This document shows positions 15,514 to 23,854 of a stretch of DNA of 64,000 nt, in pieces. The position numbers and the translations under genes were made by a program. The stretch spans positions 124,001 to 188,000 of the forward strand of contig CAZFHS010000002.1 of NCBI GenBank assembly GCA_964518955.1, read 5' to 3'. The notes under the pieces were generated by a model. That model had not been told where the DNA came from and ran no database searches. It worked only from the letters and a program-made list of their open reading frames with translations. The first letter of the stretch is position 1, and the number at the start of each line of letters is the position of its first letter. The DNA comes from JBDGYW01 sp964518955. GTDB lineage: Bacteria; Gemmatimonadota; Gemmatimonadetes; Gemmatimonadales; GWC2-71-9.

Positions 15514-18035
15514 CGGTCGTACTTCCAGAAGTGCAAGAAGCGCTGGCGCGAGAGATCGCTGGGGCTCGAGGCCGGGAAGTTTACTTCGTGGCCGAAGTGT
15601 CCTGGGCCGAAGAGGAGTGCACGATTACCGCGGTGCGCGCGGTTGCTCGGGGAACGCTCGACGAGGTCCTGGCCCTTCCCGGCGTTGCGGAAAAAGGGGC
15701 CATGGTACTCCACAACCATCCGAGTGGGGAGTTGGAGCCGTCGCAAGCCGACCTCAATGTGGCGTTCCGCGTCTATCAAGGCGGTGCTGGCTTCGGCATC
15801 ATAAACAACGACGCGACGGCGTTGAATGTGGTCGCTGAGATCCCTCGGGCAAAGGAGTACAACCGGCTCGATCCTGTAGATACGGCAGACCTGCTGGGAC
15901 CCGGCGGGCCCCTCACCGGTGCTCTGGGATTGTTTGAGGACCGCCCCACTCAACGAGACATGGCGTCCCACGTATGTGATACGTACAACGACGGCGGAGT
16001 CTCTCTTCTGGAGGCGGGAACCGGGGTAGGCAAGTCATTCGCCTACCTGGTGCCGGCGCTCTGCTGGTCCAGGGAAAATCCGGAAGACCGGACCATAGTG
16101 TCGACCAACACGATCAACCTTCAGGAGCAACTCGTCGGCAAGGACCTCCCTTTGCTGAAACGCGTCTTGTCGGACGACGACTTCACCCCCACGTTTGCGC
16201 TGTTGAAGGGCTGGACGAACTATGTGTGTTTGACCCGTTTAAAGGTTGCCCTCAGCGGCCAGGCTTCTCTTTTCGAACCAGAGTTTCGAGATGAGCTGGA
16301 GAAACTCGGTGAATGGGCGGCGCAGACGAGCGACGGCTCTCGGTCTGATTTGACTGCCACTCCCTCTTCCGAGGTCTGGGACGAAATCTGCGCAGAGGCC
16401 GACCTCTGCCCGCGGAATGAATGCCCGCACTATCACGAATGTTTTTTCATGGCGGCCCATGCGGCGGCGGCGAGTGCCAACGTCGTGGTCGTGAACCACC
16501 ATCTACTGACGTCCGACCTCGCTGTGCGAATTGCTCAAGAGAACTGGACTGAAAAGGCTGTCCTCCCCGGGTATCGCCGGCTCGTCATGGATGAAGCACA
16601 ACATTTGGAGGACACCGCTGCCCAGCATATGGGTGCCGCAGTCACGTCCAGAGGTGTCCAAAGGCTGCTAAGTCGGTTGGAGCGCAACGGAAAAGGTCTG
16701 ATTCCCACGCTCTTGGCCGAGCTAGGAGGACGAGACGACCTGGCTAGTAAAGCCTCGTTCGACCTGTTGCACAAAGGACTGCTGCCGGAGGTTACCGCGG
16801 CACGAGAGCATTCCGACCGAATGTTCACGATCCTGTGTGACCGTCTTGCGGCCGGCAAAGACGATCCGATGCGAATCGAGGACTCGTTTGCCGACGACGA
16901 CGTCTGGGAGCGAGGACTCGGTATTGTGCTCGACAACCTGGTGAACGTCTTCGGAAAACTCAGAGACGGGGTCGAGACCGTTGCCGACCGTTTGATGCTC
17001 GACGAAGATCCAGACAGTCGGTCCCAACTTCTGGCCGAGTTGCGTGGCGTGGTCCGGCGGCTCCAATCGGTTTCGGACGGCGTGCTCCACGTTCTCAGAC
17101 CCAAGCCGGGTGCGAAGACGGTGAGGTGGATCGAGCGGAGAGGCAAAAAACCCACTGGGTCCCTGCCGTTTCCGCTGGGCATGGCTGCGGTTCCCCTCGA
17201 TCTGGCGCATGTTCTCAAGGATTCGCTCTTCGATCGCGTCGAAACAGTGATTCTGACGAGTGCAACGCTGGCTACGGGTGGTGACTTCTCATTCCTGAAG
17301 GAACGCCTGGGGCTGGATTTACCGCCCTCGCGCATTCTCTCCGAGGAATCACTAGAATCGCCATTTGACTTCGCCGAGCAGTGCTTGCTGGGCATTCCCA
17401 CTGACACTCCGGATCCGCGCACCGATCCGACCGGGCACGACATGGCGGTTCAGCAGGCGGTGGTGGATCTGGCGCGCGCGTCCGATGGAGGGATGTTCGT
17501 GCTGTTCACCAGCTATGCGGCACTCAGGCGGGTAGCCGCAGCCGTCCGGACGGAACTCGAGGGTTGGTGGCCTCTGTTGATACAAGGTGAAGGGCAACGC
17601 GATTTCCTGCTTCGCCGGTTCAGGGAGGCCGGATCAGCCATTCTCTTTGGGACCGATAGCTTCTGGGAAGGTGTAGATGTACCTGGGCCATCGTTGCGTG
17701 CTCTCGTCCTGGCAAAACTGCCGTTCAAGGTGCCGAGCGACCCGCTGACCGCGGCAAGGTTGGAAGCGCTGGCAGAAGCTGGTGTCGATGGGTTCAGGCA
17801 CTACCTGATGCCGCACGCGTCACTGAGGTTGAAGCAGGGATTCGGGCGGTTGATAAGGTCGAAGTCTGACATAGGTATTGTCGTTCTCATGGATTCGAGG
17901 GTTGCAACTCGAAACTATGGGCGCAAGTTGCTTGCATCATTACCGCCAGCTCGCCGGGTTTTAGATGGTCGGGATGCAGTGCAAGCCGAAGTTGAGGAGT
18001 TTTTTGCGACACACGGAATTGGAGTGCCTTTTTGA
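15510..18035 (+). CDS. DinG-type DNA helicase with an N-terminal JAMM (RadC-like) domain
   Basis: An 841-residue fusion. Residues about 1-115 form a JAB/JAMM metalloprotease-like domain with the zinc motif HNHPSGELEPSQAD (HxH-x10-D) and an upstream glutamate. Residues about 140-835 are an XPD/DinG superfamily 2 helicase with Walker A EAGTGVGKSFAYL, DEAQ box VMDEAQHLEDTAA, motif V/VI region FGTDSFWEGVDVPG and KQGFGRLIRSKSD. Four cysteines between motifs I and II (C at LPNYVC-like NYVCLT, then DLCPRNECPHYHEC) may hold an Fe-S cluster. The start is GTG within the preceding stop. It probably unwinds DNA in repair. Confidence 0.85.
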   Translation: MTVVLPEVQEALAREIAGARGREVYFVAEVSWAEEECTITAVRAVARGTLDEVLALPGVAEKGAMVLHNHPSGELEPSQADLNVAFRVYQGGAGFGIINNDATALNVVAEIPRAKEYNRLDPVDTADLLGPGGPLTGALGLFEDRPTQRDMASHVCDTYNDGGVSLLEAGTGVGKSFAYLVPALCWSRENPEDRTIVSTNTINLQEQLVGKDLPLLKRVLSDDDFTPTFALLKGWTNYVCLTRLKVALSGQASLFEPEFRDELEKLGEWAAQTSDGSRSDLTATPSSEVWDEICAEADLCPRNECPHYHECFFMAAHAAAASANVVVVNHHLLTSDLAVRIAQENWTEKAVLPGYRRLVMDEAQHLEDTAAQHMGAAVTSRGVQRLLSRLERNGKGLIPTLLAELGGRDDLASKASFDLLHKGLLPEVTAAREHSDRMFTILCDRLAAGKDDPMRIEDSFADDDVWERGLGIVLDNLVNVFGKLRDGVETVADRLMLDEDPDSRSQLLAELRGVVRRLQSVSDGVLHVLRPKPGAKTVRWIERRGKKPTGSLPFPLGMAAVPLDLAHVLKDSLFDRVETVILTSATLATGGDFSFLKERLGLDLPPSRILSEESLESPFDFAEQCLLGIPTDTPDPRTDPTGHDMAVQQAVVDLARASDGGMFVLFTSYAALRRVAAAVRTELEGWWPLLIQGEGQRDFLLRRFREAGSAILFGTDSFWEGVDVPGPSLRALVLAKLPFKVPSDPLTAARLEALAEAGVDGFRHYLMPHASLRLKQGFGRLIRSKSDIGIVVLMDSRVATRNYGRKLLASLPPARRVLDGRDAVQAEVEEFFATHGIGVPF

Positions 18036-19219
18036 TGCGACGTAGCGACAGGCTCGAAAAACTGCCGGTTTACGCGATCAACGAGCTGGCCGCCGCCAAG
18101 AAGCGGATGCTGGCGGCTGGTAGAGACGTGATCGATTTGAGCGCGGGAGATGCGGACCTTGCCCCTCCCGAAGTCGCTGTGGAGGCACTCGCCCGGGCTG
18201 CTACAGAACCCGCGATGAGTCGCTACGCATTCCAGGTAGGGTTGATCGAGTTTCGCGAAGCTGCCGCTGCGTATATGCAGAGGCGCTTCAACGTCGACGT
18301 GGATCCGATGACGGAGCTGCTTCCCTTGATAGGGTCGAAGAACGGGCTTGCCCATTTGCCTCTGGCGGTTCTGGACGCGGGAGACGTGTGCGTGGTTCCC
18401 GAGCCTGGCTACCCGGCGTATACCGGAGCCGTGTTCGCTGATGCGGACATTCTCAGGTATCCCCTGGTTGCGGACAAGGGCTTCTTGGTGGAGCTGGAAG
18501 ACATGCCAATGGAGCGCTTGGCGGCCACTTGCTTGGCGTTTCTCAATTACCCCAACAACCCGACTACTGCTCTAGCGCCGAACGACTATCTCGAACGCAC
18601 CATCGAGACCTGTCACAGACACGAGATTGTGCTCGCGTACGACAATCCTTACTGCGAAATCACCTTTGACGGATATCGGGCTCCGAGCATTCTCGAGTTC
18701 GACGGCGCTCGAGAAGTGACGCTGGAGTTCCATTCGCTCTCTAAGAGTTTCTGCATGACTGGGTGGCGGCTCGGGTGGGTAGTCGGGTCGGCCACACTGA
18801 TCTCGGCGTTGACCAAAGTGAAGTCATATGTTGACACAGGACAGTTTTTGGCTATTCAGAAGGCAGGTGCTGCCGTTCTGAATCAGGCTGAGCAACTGAT
18901 AGAGCCAATTCGCGAGACGTTCGAAGTTCGCCGCGACGCCGGTGTCGAGGCTTTTCGAAAGGCGGGGCTCGTTGTCGATTCGCCAAAGGCAACCATGTAT
19001 CTGTGGATTCAGCTTCCCGATGGCGGTTCATCCGCTGATTTCGCTCGGCGACTCCTCGAGAATGAAGCGGTGGCGGTTATGCCTGGGTCAGCGTTTGGGT
19101 CGGCAGGGGAGGGGTATTTCCGAATTGCGCTCACTGTTGGTGTCGACCGGCTTGCCGAGGCGGGCGAGCGTCTGAGCCGCGAGATGGCGGCCTCTGGGGG
19201 GAAGGTTGTCGGACCTTAG
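18035..19219 (+). CDS. Class I/II pyridoxal-phosphate aminotransferase
   Basis: A fold-type I aminotransferase of about 394 residues resembling LL-diaminopimelate/aspartate aminotransferases. Seen are LPVYAINELAAAKKRMLAAG, the PLP-phosphate region LIGSKNGLAHLPL, NYPNNPTTA, the tyrosine/asparagine region LAYDNPYCEI, and the Schiff-base lysine in HSLSKSFCMTGWRLGWVVG. The ATG overlaps the helicase stop; a TTG three bases earlier is the alternative. Substrate cannot be decided from the sequence: the family includes LL-diaminopimelate, aspartate and alanine aminotransferases. Confidence 0.85.
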   Translation: MRRSDRLEKLPVYAINELAAAKKRMLAAGRDVIDLSAGDADLAPPEVAVEALARAATEPAMSRYAFQVGLIEFREAAAAYMQRRFNVDVDPMTELLPLIGSKNGLAHLPLAVLDAGDVCVVPEPGYPAYTGAVFADADILRYPLVADKGFLVELEDMPMERLAATCLAFLNYPNNPTTALAPNDYLERTIETCHRHEIVLAYDNPYCEITFDGYRAPSILEFDGAREVTLEFHSLSKSFCMTGWRLGWVVGSATLISALTKVKSYVDTGQFLAIQKAGAAVLNQAEQLIEPIRETFEVRRDAGVEAFRKAGLVVDSPKATMYLWIQLPDGGSSADFARRLLENEAVAVMPGSAFGSAGEGYFRIALTVGVDRLAEAGERLSREMAASGGKVVGP

Positions 19220-20054
19220 GTTCCAGCTACCCGGCGCCAAGCCGACCAACCCCGGCTGGGGGTTGGCGAGTATCGCTATCCACATAGTGATCGCGGTGCT
19301 GGCTGCTGGTACTGTTGGGACCACGGTAATTGCCACGCGCAGTGAGGAACCGCAGTACATCCATCTCGGCACGAGAGAACATGACCTGCCGAGTTCCGCC
19401 GCACCGGCTCCAACCGCTCAGCAGCAGGTAGCGGTGCCCGAGGTGGCCCAACCAGTGGTAGACACCGGCGCCGTTGTAGCACGACCGTCCTATTTTGCTC
19501 CGAGGATCGTCCCGGTGGGGCTACCGCCGAAGAGAATCATTTCGCTCGACCCCGTGCTGGGTAGCGAAGAACGCATTGGATCTACCGGTTACGGATCGGG
19601 GCGGCTTTGGGTAGGTCCGATCGAGGCTCAGCTCGGTGTGATGGGGCCATCGGAGGATCGGTCTACGCATGCCGCCAGGGTAGATTCGGCCGTGCGTGCG
19701 AAGTTGCTGGCATTCATCGATACGATTCCGGCCGACAGTTTTGCGACTCCCCAAATAAATCCATGGATCACCGAGATCAACGGTCAGAAGTGGGGCGTGG
19801 ATGGCAGTTGGCTCTACCTCGGCGGCCTGAAACTCCCGACGATTCTACTTGCGCTGCTCCCGCTGCCCCAGGGCAACTATCAACAAGCGCGTGAAGCACA
19901 GGAGTTGGCGCGTATTCGGCAGCAGATCATGCAGGCGGCAATGCAGGCTGAGACCAATGCCGATTTTCGCAGGTACGTGAGGGAAATCAGGGAGCGAAAA
20001 GATCGAGAACGGGCGGAGGCGCGGAGGTTGATGAGAAGGGATACGATTCCGTAG
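19206..20054 (+). CDS. Membrane-anchored protein of unknown function
   Basis: 282 residues with one N-terminal transmembrane helix (SIAIHIVIAVLAAGTVGTTVI, about residues 22-42), then a proline/alanine/valine-rich stretch and a hydrophilic C-terminus ending in an Arg/Glu-rich helix (REIRERKDRERAEARRL). The layout recalls TonB-like proteins, but the C-terminal TonB fold is not recognisable. The likely start is TTG, 14 bases inside the aminotransferase gene. It is the last gene of the rsmI operon. Function is unknown. Confidence 0.6.
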   Translation: MSDLRFQLPGAKPTNPGWGLASIAIHIVIAVLAAGTVGTTVIATRSEEPQYIHLGTREHDLPSSAAPAPTAQQQVAVPEVAQPVVDTGAVVARPSYFAPRIVPVGLPPKRIISLDPVLGSEERIGSTGYGSGRLWVGPIEAQLGVMGPSEDRSTHAARVDSAVRAKLLAFIDTIPADSFATPQINPWITEINGQKWGVDGSWLYLGGLKLPTILLALLPLPQGNYQQAREAQELARIRQQIMQAAMQAETNADFRRYVREIRERKDRERAEARRLMRRDTIP

Positions 20055-20146
20055 AAGGGGAGGCAGAGGGGCAGGGTCGAAACAACGCGCAACGTGCAGC
20101 GTTCAATGGCCACAATTCGCTGATCGTTGCTCGCTACTCGACACTC

Positions 20147-21472
20147 CTAATCCCAACCGCCTGATTCTAGTGCTTGGCGGATCCTCTCCAAACTCTCCTC
20201 CCGCCCCACGACATCCAGCAGCACATTCACCCCTTCCGAAACCGTGGTACCGGTAAGGGCTACCCGTATCGGCTGGAATACCTTGCCCGCACCTACCTCC
20301 AGAGACTCGGCAAGGTTGCGGAGCTCCTGCTCCAACCTGTCCGGTTGCCAGTCGGAATCCTGCAGCCCGCCTAGCAGCTCTTTGGCCGCGGACAACGCCG
20401 AGTAGAACCCCTCTGGGTTCTTGGCGATCAGCTTCTGAGCTTTGGCGTCGTCTTCCGCTATGAAACGGGCATCAAGCCGTACCGCAGTCCGTTCAGCGAG
20501 CTCAATGGTGGTACGTGCTCGTTCGCGGTTGACATCCATCGCTTTCAAGAACCGATCTCTGGTATCGCCCGTTATGTCGACCTCTAGTCGAGCCATTTCT
20601 GGTTCGACAAGCGGCAGCAACTCTTCGCACGGCGTCTCACCAATGTACTGGCCATTCATCCACTCGACCTTGGTCAGGTCGAAGATGGCACTCTTGCGTT
20701 GCACGTCGCGCAACGAGAATGCCCCAATCAGCTCTTTGACATCGAAGAACACCTCTCGTTCGTCTTTGGGGTTCCATCCGAGCAATGCCAAGAAGTTTCT
20801 CAGGGCCTCGGGCAAGATCCCGAGTTTGCTGTAGTCGCCTACGGCTGTGGCTCCGTGTCGCTTGGAGAGCTTCTTGCCGTCGGGGCCGTGAATCATCGGT
20901 ACGTGGGCGAACTCGGGCGGTTTCTGGCCGAGTGCCCGGAACACCGCTATTTGCTTCGGCGTGTTCGATATGTGATCAGCACCGCGGATGACGTGAGAAA
21001 TCCGCATCTCGAGATCATCGGCGACGACGGTGAAATTGTACGTGGGCGTACGGTCCGACCGAAGGATTATCCAGTCTTTGATATCGGAGCCCTCGAACGA
21101 GATGTGTTCGTGTACCAGGTCGTCGAACGCGATCTCCTCCTGCGGCATGCGGAAGCGTATTGCGCCATCGTCTTCGTATGCGTGCCCGTCGGCAACGAGT
21201 TGGTCGGCGAGTTTCTGATGACGCTCCAGGCCGGCACCCTGGAAGACAATGTCCTCGTCCCAGTCGAGCCCTAACCAGGTCAGGCCGTCTTTGATCACCT
21301 GGGTATGTTCGGCGGAGGAGCGCTCGCGGTCGGTGTCTTCGATCCGCAGCAAGAACTTCCCGCCATGTTGGCGGGCGTAGAACCAGTTAAAAAGCGCCGT
21401 TCGCGCACCTCCCAGATGCAAGTACCCGGTGGGGGAAGGAGCGAAACGGACGCGTATGTCCGTGTTAGCCAT
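20147..21472 (-). CDS. gltX: Glutamyl-tRNA synthetase
   Basis: Charges tRNA-Glu in the cytosol. The 441-residue class I synthetase starts MANTDIRVRFAPSPTGYLHL with the HIGH-type motif HLGG, continues RTALFNWFYARQHGGKFLLR, and carries the KMSKS-type motif GKKLSKRHGATAVGDY. It is a little shorter than many bacterial GltX proteins. Whether it is discriminating or also misacylates tRNA-Gln cannot be settled here. tRNA-Ser(GCU) lies 25 bases upstream on the same strand. Confidence 0.96.
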   Translation of the reverse strand: MANTDIRVRFAPSPTGYLHLGGARTALFNWFYARQHGGKFLLRIEDTDRERSSAEHTQVIKDGLTWLGLDWDEDIVFQGAGLERHQKLADQLVADGHAYEDDGAIRFRMPQEEIAFDDLVHEHISFEGSDIKDWIILRSDRTPTYNFTVVADDLEMRISHVIRGADHISNTPKQIAVFRALGQKPPEFAHVPMIHGPDGKKLSKRHGATAVGDYSKLGILPEALRNFLALLGWNPKDEREVFFDVKELIGAFSLRDVQRKSAIFDLTKVEWMNGQYIGETPCEELLPLVEPEMARLEVDITGDTRDRFLKAMDVNRERARTTIELAERTAVRLDARFIAEDDAKAQKLIAKNPEGFYSALSAAKELLGGLQDSDWQPDRLEQELRNLAESLEVGAGKVFQPIRVALTGTTVSEGVNVLLDVVGREESLERIRQALESGGWD

Positions 21473-21497
21473 GGGCCTCAGTGTCAGTTGTGAGAAA

Positions 21498-21587
21498 CGG
21501 AGAGGGAGGGATTCGAACCCTCGGTAGGGCTTTAAACCCTACGCTGGTTTAGCAAACCAGTGCCTTCAGCCACTCGGCCACCTCTCC
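21498..21587 (-). tRNA. tRNA-Ser (anticodon GCU)
   Basis: A 90-base class II tRNA on the minus strand. The acceptor GGAGAGG pairs with CCTCTCC plus G73; the D arm is GCCGAGTGGCTGAAGGC; the anticodon loop is TTGCTAA (GCT); a long variable arm (GTAGGGTTTAAAGCCCTAC) is present; and the T arm contains GGTTCGAATCC. No CCA is encoded. A small hairpin AAACCC-TTTC-GGGTTT lies just upstream (21599-21614). Confidence 0.95.
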
Positions 21588-21744
21588 AAATAGCATTCAA
21601 ACCCTTTCGGGTTTCGTTTGCCGAGGAGATAATCTGGCTACGGAAGGGGATTATAACAAGCGGGAGAGGTGCAGATGACGCAGAGATGCAGCTGCCGCTC
21701 TGCCTCTTCAACCCCTCTCCAGCGGTGTGGTGGGGGTGGGGCTC

Positions 21745-21951
21745 CTAATACCCCTCGTCCGGAATCACGAACCAGAGAATTATGTATGCGAGCAGGCCGG
21801 GAAACCCTATCGAAAGCAATGAAGCGACGACATAGATCGCTCGGACGGCGGTCGGGTCCCAATCGAGCCATTCGGCTATGCCGCCGCAGACGCCGGCTAC
21901 GAGTTTATGGTCGCGCGAACGCCTGAGAGGCCGCGATAGAGCGTTTCCCAT
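21745..21951 (-). CDS. PspC-domain membrane protein
   Basis: A 68-residue PspC-like protein: RPLRRSRDHKLVAGVCGGIA is the family motif, followed by EWLDWDPTAVRAIYVVA and a hydrophobic helix ending WFVIPDEG. The ATG at MGNALSRP was chosen because GGAG stands 6 bases upstream; longer in-frame starts exist but add no homology. In other bacteria PspC-domain proteins act in envelope stress. No other psp gene is near, so this is a stand-alone member. Confidence 0.85.
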   Translation of the reverse strand: MGNALSRPLRRSRDHKLVAGVCGGIAEWLDWDPTAVRAIYVVASLLSIGFPGLLAYIILWFVIPDEGY

Positions 21952-22107
21952 CACAATCTCCGTGTGAGTGTGAGCCATACGATTAGCACAAGAAAGTAAC
22001 TGTGGCAAGGCCTCGCGGGCAGTTGTCGGTTATCTGGACAGCATCTGATATCCAGCGCATACTTGGCGGCAGTGGAAACAGATTCTCGCTCCCAAAGGTG
22101 AAGTGTC

Positions 22108-23337
22108 ATGTCTCGCATGAAGACGATCTCATCAATAGGTGTCCTTGCAGTGATGCTTTCCGCCTGCGGTGGGGACGGAGCCGATAGCGGCGTGTTCACC
22201 GTCCGTGACAGTGCGGGTATTCGCATAGTGGAGAATGTCTCGCCGGCGTGGAACGACGCTGATGAATGGCGATTGAGCGATCTGCCGCTGGTGGACATCG
22301 GTGGGTTGGAAGGCGATCCGCGATATGAACTCTACCGAGTCTCGAATGCGGTGAAGCTACCGAACGGTCACATCGTCATCGCTAACAGCGGTTCGAACGA
22401 GATCCGATTTTACGATGAATCGGGCGTTCATTTGCTCGATGCAGGTGGCGAAGGGGAAGGGCCGGGTGAGTTCCTCTATGTTAGCTGGGTGAGCGGATTC
22501 CGTGGAGATTCCGTCGCCGCGTACGATTCGCGACAGATGCGCATGTCGATTTTCGACTCGGCTGGGAACTTCGGGCGCACCTTCCCGGTGCGGGGGATGG
22601 ACGCAGACGGTAGAGGTCGAGCATACGGAGTTTTCGAAAACGGCAGCGTGTTCGTAGGGGCGGTGCCTATGGGCCCACCCGACGAAGACGGCGGTGCCTT
22701 CCGGCACGAAGAACCGCTTTATACTGTCACTCCTGAGGGTGAAGCTGAGGATTCACTGCATGCCTCCCCCGGAGATGAGGCCTTCATGTACAGTGCCGGC
22801 AGCGCCGGAACCGGTAACTCACTGGTGTTTTTCGGCGCTCCTATGTTTGGGAGGTTCACCGAGTACGCCATCCACGGAAACCAGTTCTACGTGGCGGCCA
22901 ACGACACATACGAGGTCCGTGTCCATGGGTTGGACGGTAGCCTAATGACGATCGTGCGAAGGGACCATGACTTCATGGAAGTAACCGATGCGGATATAGA
23001 TGAGCTGCGGGAAAGGCAGCTAGGCGGTGATACTCCGCCGGGAATGCGTCAGATGATGGTAGACGTGCTGGATGCGACACCCATCAGAGAGACCATGCCT
23101 GCATATCAAGGTGTCGTGGTAGATCGGATCGGGAACCTATGGGTAGAGGAATACCGGCGGCCAACCGATTCGGTGCGGCGGTGGACCGTGTTCAGCGTTG
23201 AGGGGGTAATGTTGGGAACGATGACAGTGCCCGACCGGTTCGCGGTCCATGATGTGGGCGACGACTACGTGCTGGGCGAATGGACTGATGAGATGGAAAT
23301 CGAGCACGTGCAGATTTACGAATTGATCAAGCCGTAG
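22108..23337 (+). CDS. Lipoprotein with six-bladed beta-propeller domain
   Basis: A 409-residue predicted lipoprotein (MSRMKTISSIGVLAVMLSAC, lipobox LSAC) followed by VRDSAGIRIVENVSPAW, a phrase typical of the large family annotated as 6-bladed beta-propeller. Blade-like repeats include NGHIVIANSGSNEIRFYDES and GNLWVEEYRRPT. It is probably an outer-membrane-associated or periplasmic protein. Ligand and role are unknown. The dksA/traR-like gene starts 7 bases after its stop. Confidence 0.8.
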   Translation: MSRMKTISSIGVLAVMLSACGGDGADSGVFTVRDSAGIRIVENVSPAWNDADEWRLSDLPLVDIGGLEGDPRYELYRVSNAVKLPNGHIVIANSGSNEIRFYDESGVHLLDAGGEGEGPGEFLYVSWVSGFRGDSVAAYDSRQMRMSIFDSAGNFGRTFPVRGMDADGRGRAYGVFENGSVFVGAVPMGPPDEDGGAFRHEEPLYTVTPEGEAEDSLHASPGDEAFMYSAGSAGTGNSLVFFGAPMFGRFTEYAIHGNQFYVAANDTYEVRVHGLDGSLMTIVRRDHDFMEVTDADIDELRERQLGGDTPPGMRQMMVDVLDATPIRETMPAYQGVVVDRIGNLWVEEYRRPTDSVRRWTVFSVEGVMLGTMTVPDRFAVHDVGDDYVLGEWTDEMEIEHVQIYELIKP

Positions 23338-23343
23338 CCGCAA

Positions 23344-23691
23344 ATGCCACACCCAAAACTGACAGCGGCTTTGCTGCAGGAAATCAAAGAGATCCTGGAG
23401 AGTGAGCGCGCTCGTTTGACCAGAAGCCTCAAACGCGCCAGCCGCGATGGCCCAGTGCAGCTCGACCAGCAGACCGTCGGCCGACTATCGAGGATGGACG
23501 CGCTCATGAACGAGGGATTGGCGCAGGGAAGTTTGTCCAGAGCGGGAGAAGAGATCGGGCTGATTGAAAGGGCGCTCGAACGTATCGAAGTTGGGACTTA
23601 CGGTTTCTGCGAAACCTGTGAGGCGCCGATAGAGGTCGATCGACTCACGGCCATTCCGGAGACACTCCATTGTGCTGGGTGCCGAATGTGA
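23344..23691 (+). CDS. DksA/TraR-type C4 zinc-finger protein
   Basis: A 115-residue protein with a helical N-terminal part and a C-terminal DksA/TraR zinc finger: YGFCETCEAPIEVDRLTAIP followed by HCAGC, giving the four cysteines. Proteins of this shape bind the secondary channel of RNA polymerase, some with ppGpp. This gene marks the left backbone edge of the module array: array sequence begins 30 bases after its stop. It lies downstream of the beta-propeller gene and may share its transcript. Confidence 0.88.
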   Translation: MPHPKLTAALLQEIKEILESERARLTRSLKRASRDGPVQLDQQTVGRLSRMDALMNEGLAQGSLSRAGEEIGLIERALERIEVGTYGFCETCEAPIEVDRLTAIPETLHCAGCRM

Positions 23692-23721
23692 GTCACCTAC
23701 CCGTCTAGAACATTCGAAACA

Positions 23722-23771
23722 ACGGAGGGCTGCGTCTGTTTGCGGGTCTATGTGCCCACGATGTGCCCAAG
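23722..23771. repeat. Junction A: collapsed array repeat (left edge of the array)
   Basis: The tRNA acceptor-end sequence CGGAGGGC runs directly into TGCGTCTGTTTGCGGG and then GTGCCC...GTGCCCAAG. The last two are the left-arm motifs found at the other junctions, but the T arm, variable arm and anticodon arm of the tRNA fragment are missing. It is best read as a deletion-decayed copy of junctions B-E. The remainder of the gap to xsc (23772-23854) shows only the weakly conserved flank AACCCGGGCGGCATTCC. Confidence 0.7.
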
Positions 23772-23854
23772 ATATGCGGTGCAGGCATCTCACCTCGCTG
23801 AACCCGGGCGGCATTCCTCGGTCGATACTGATGATACGTAGTGACGTCTTGCCC

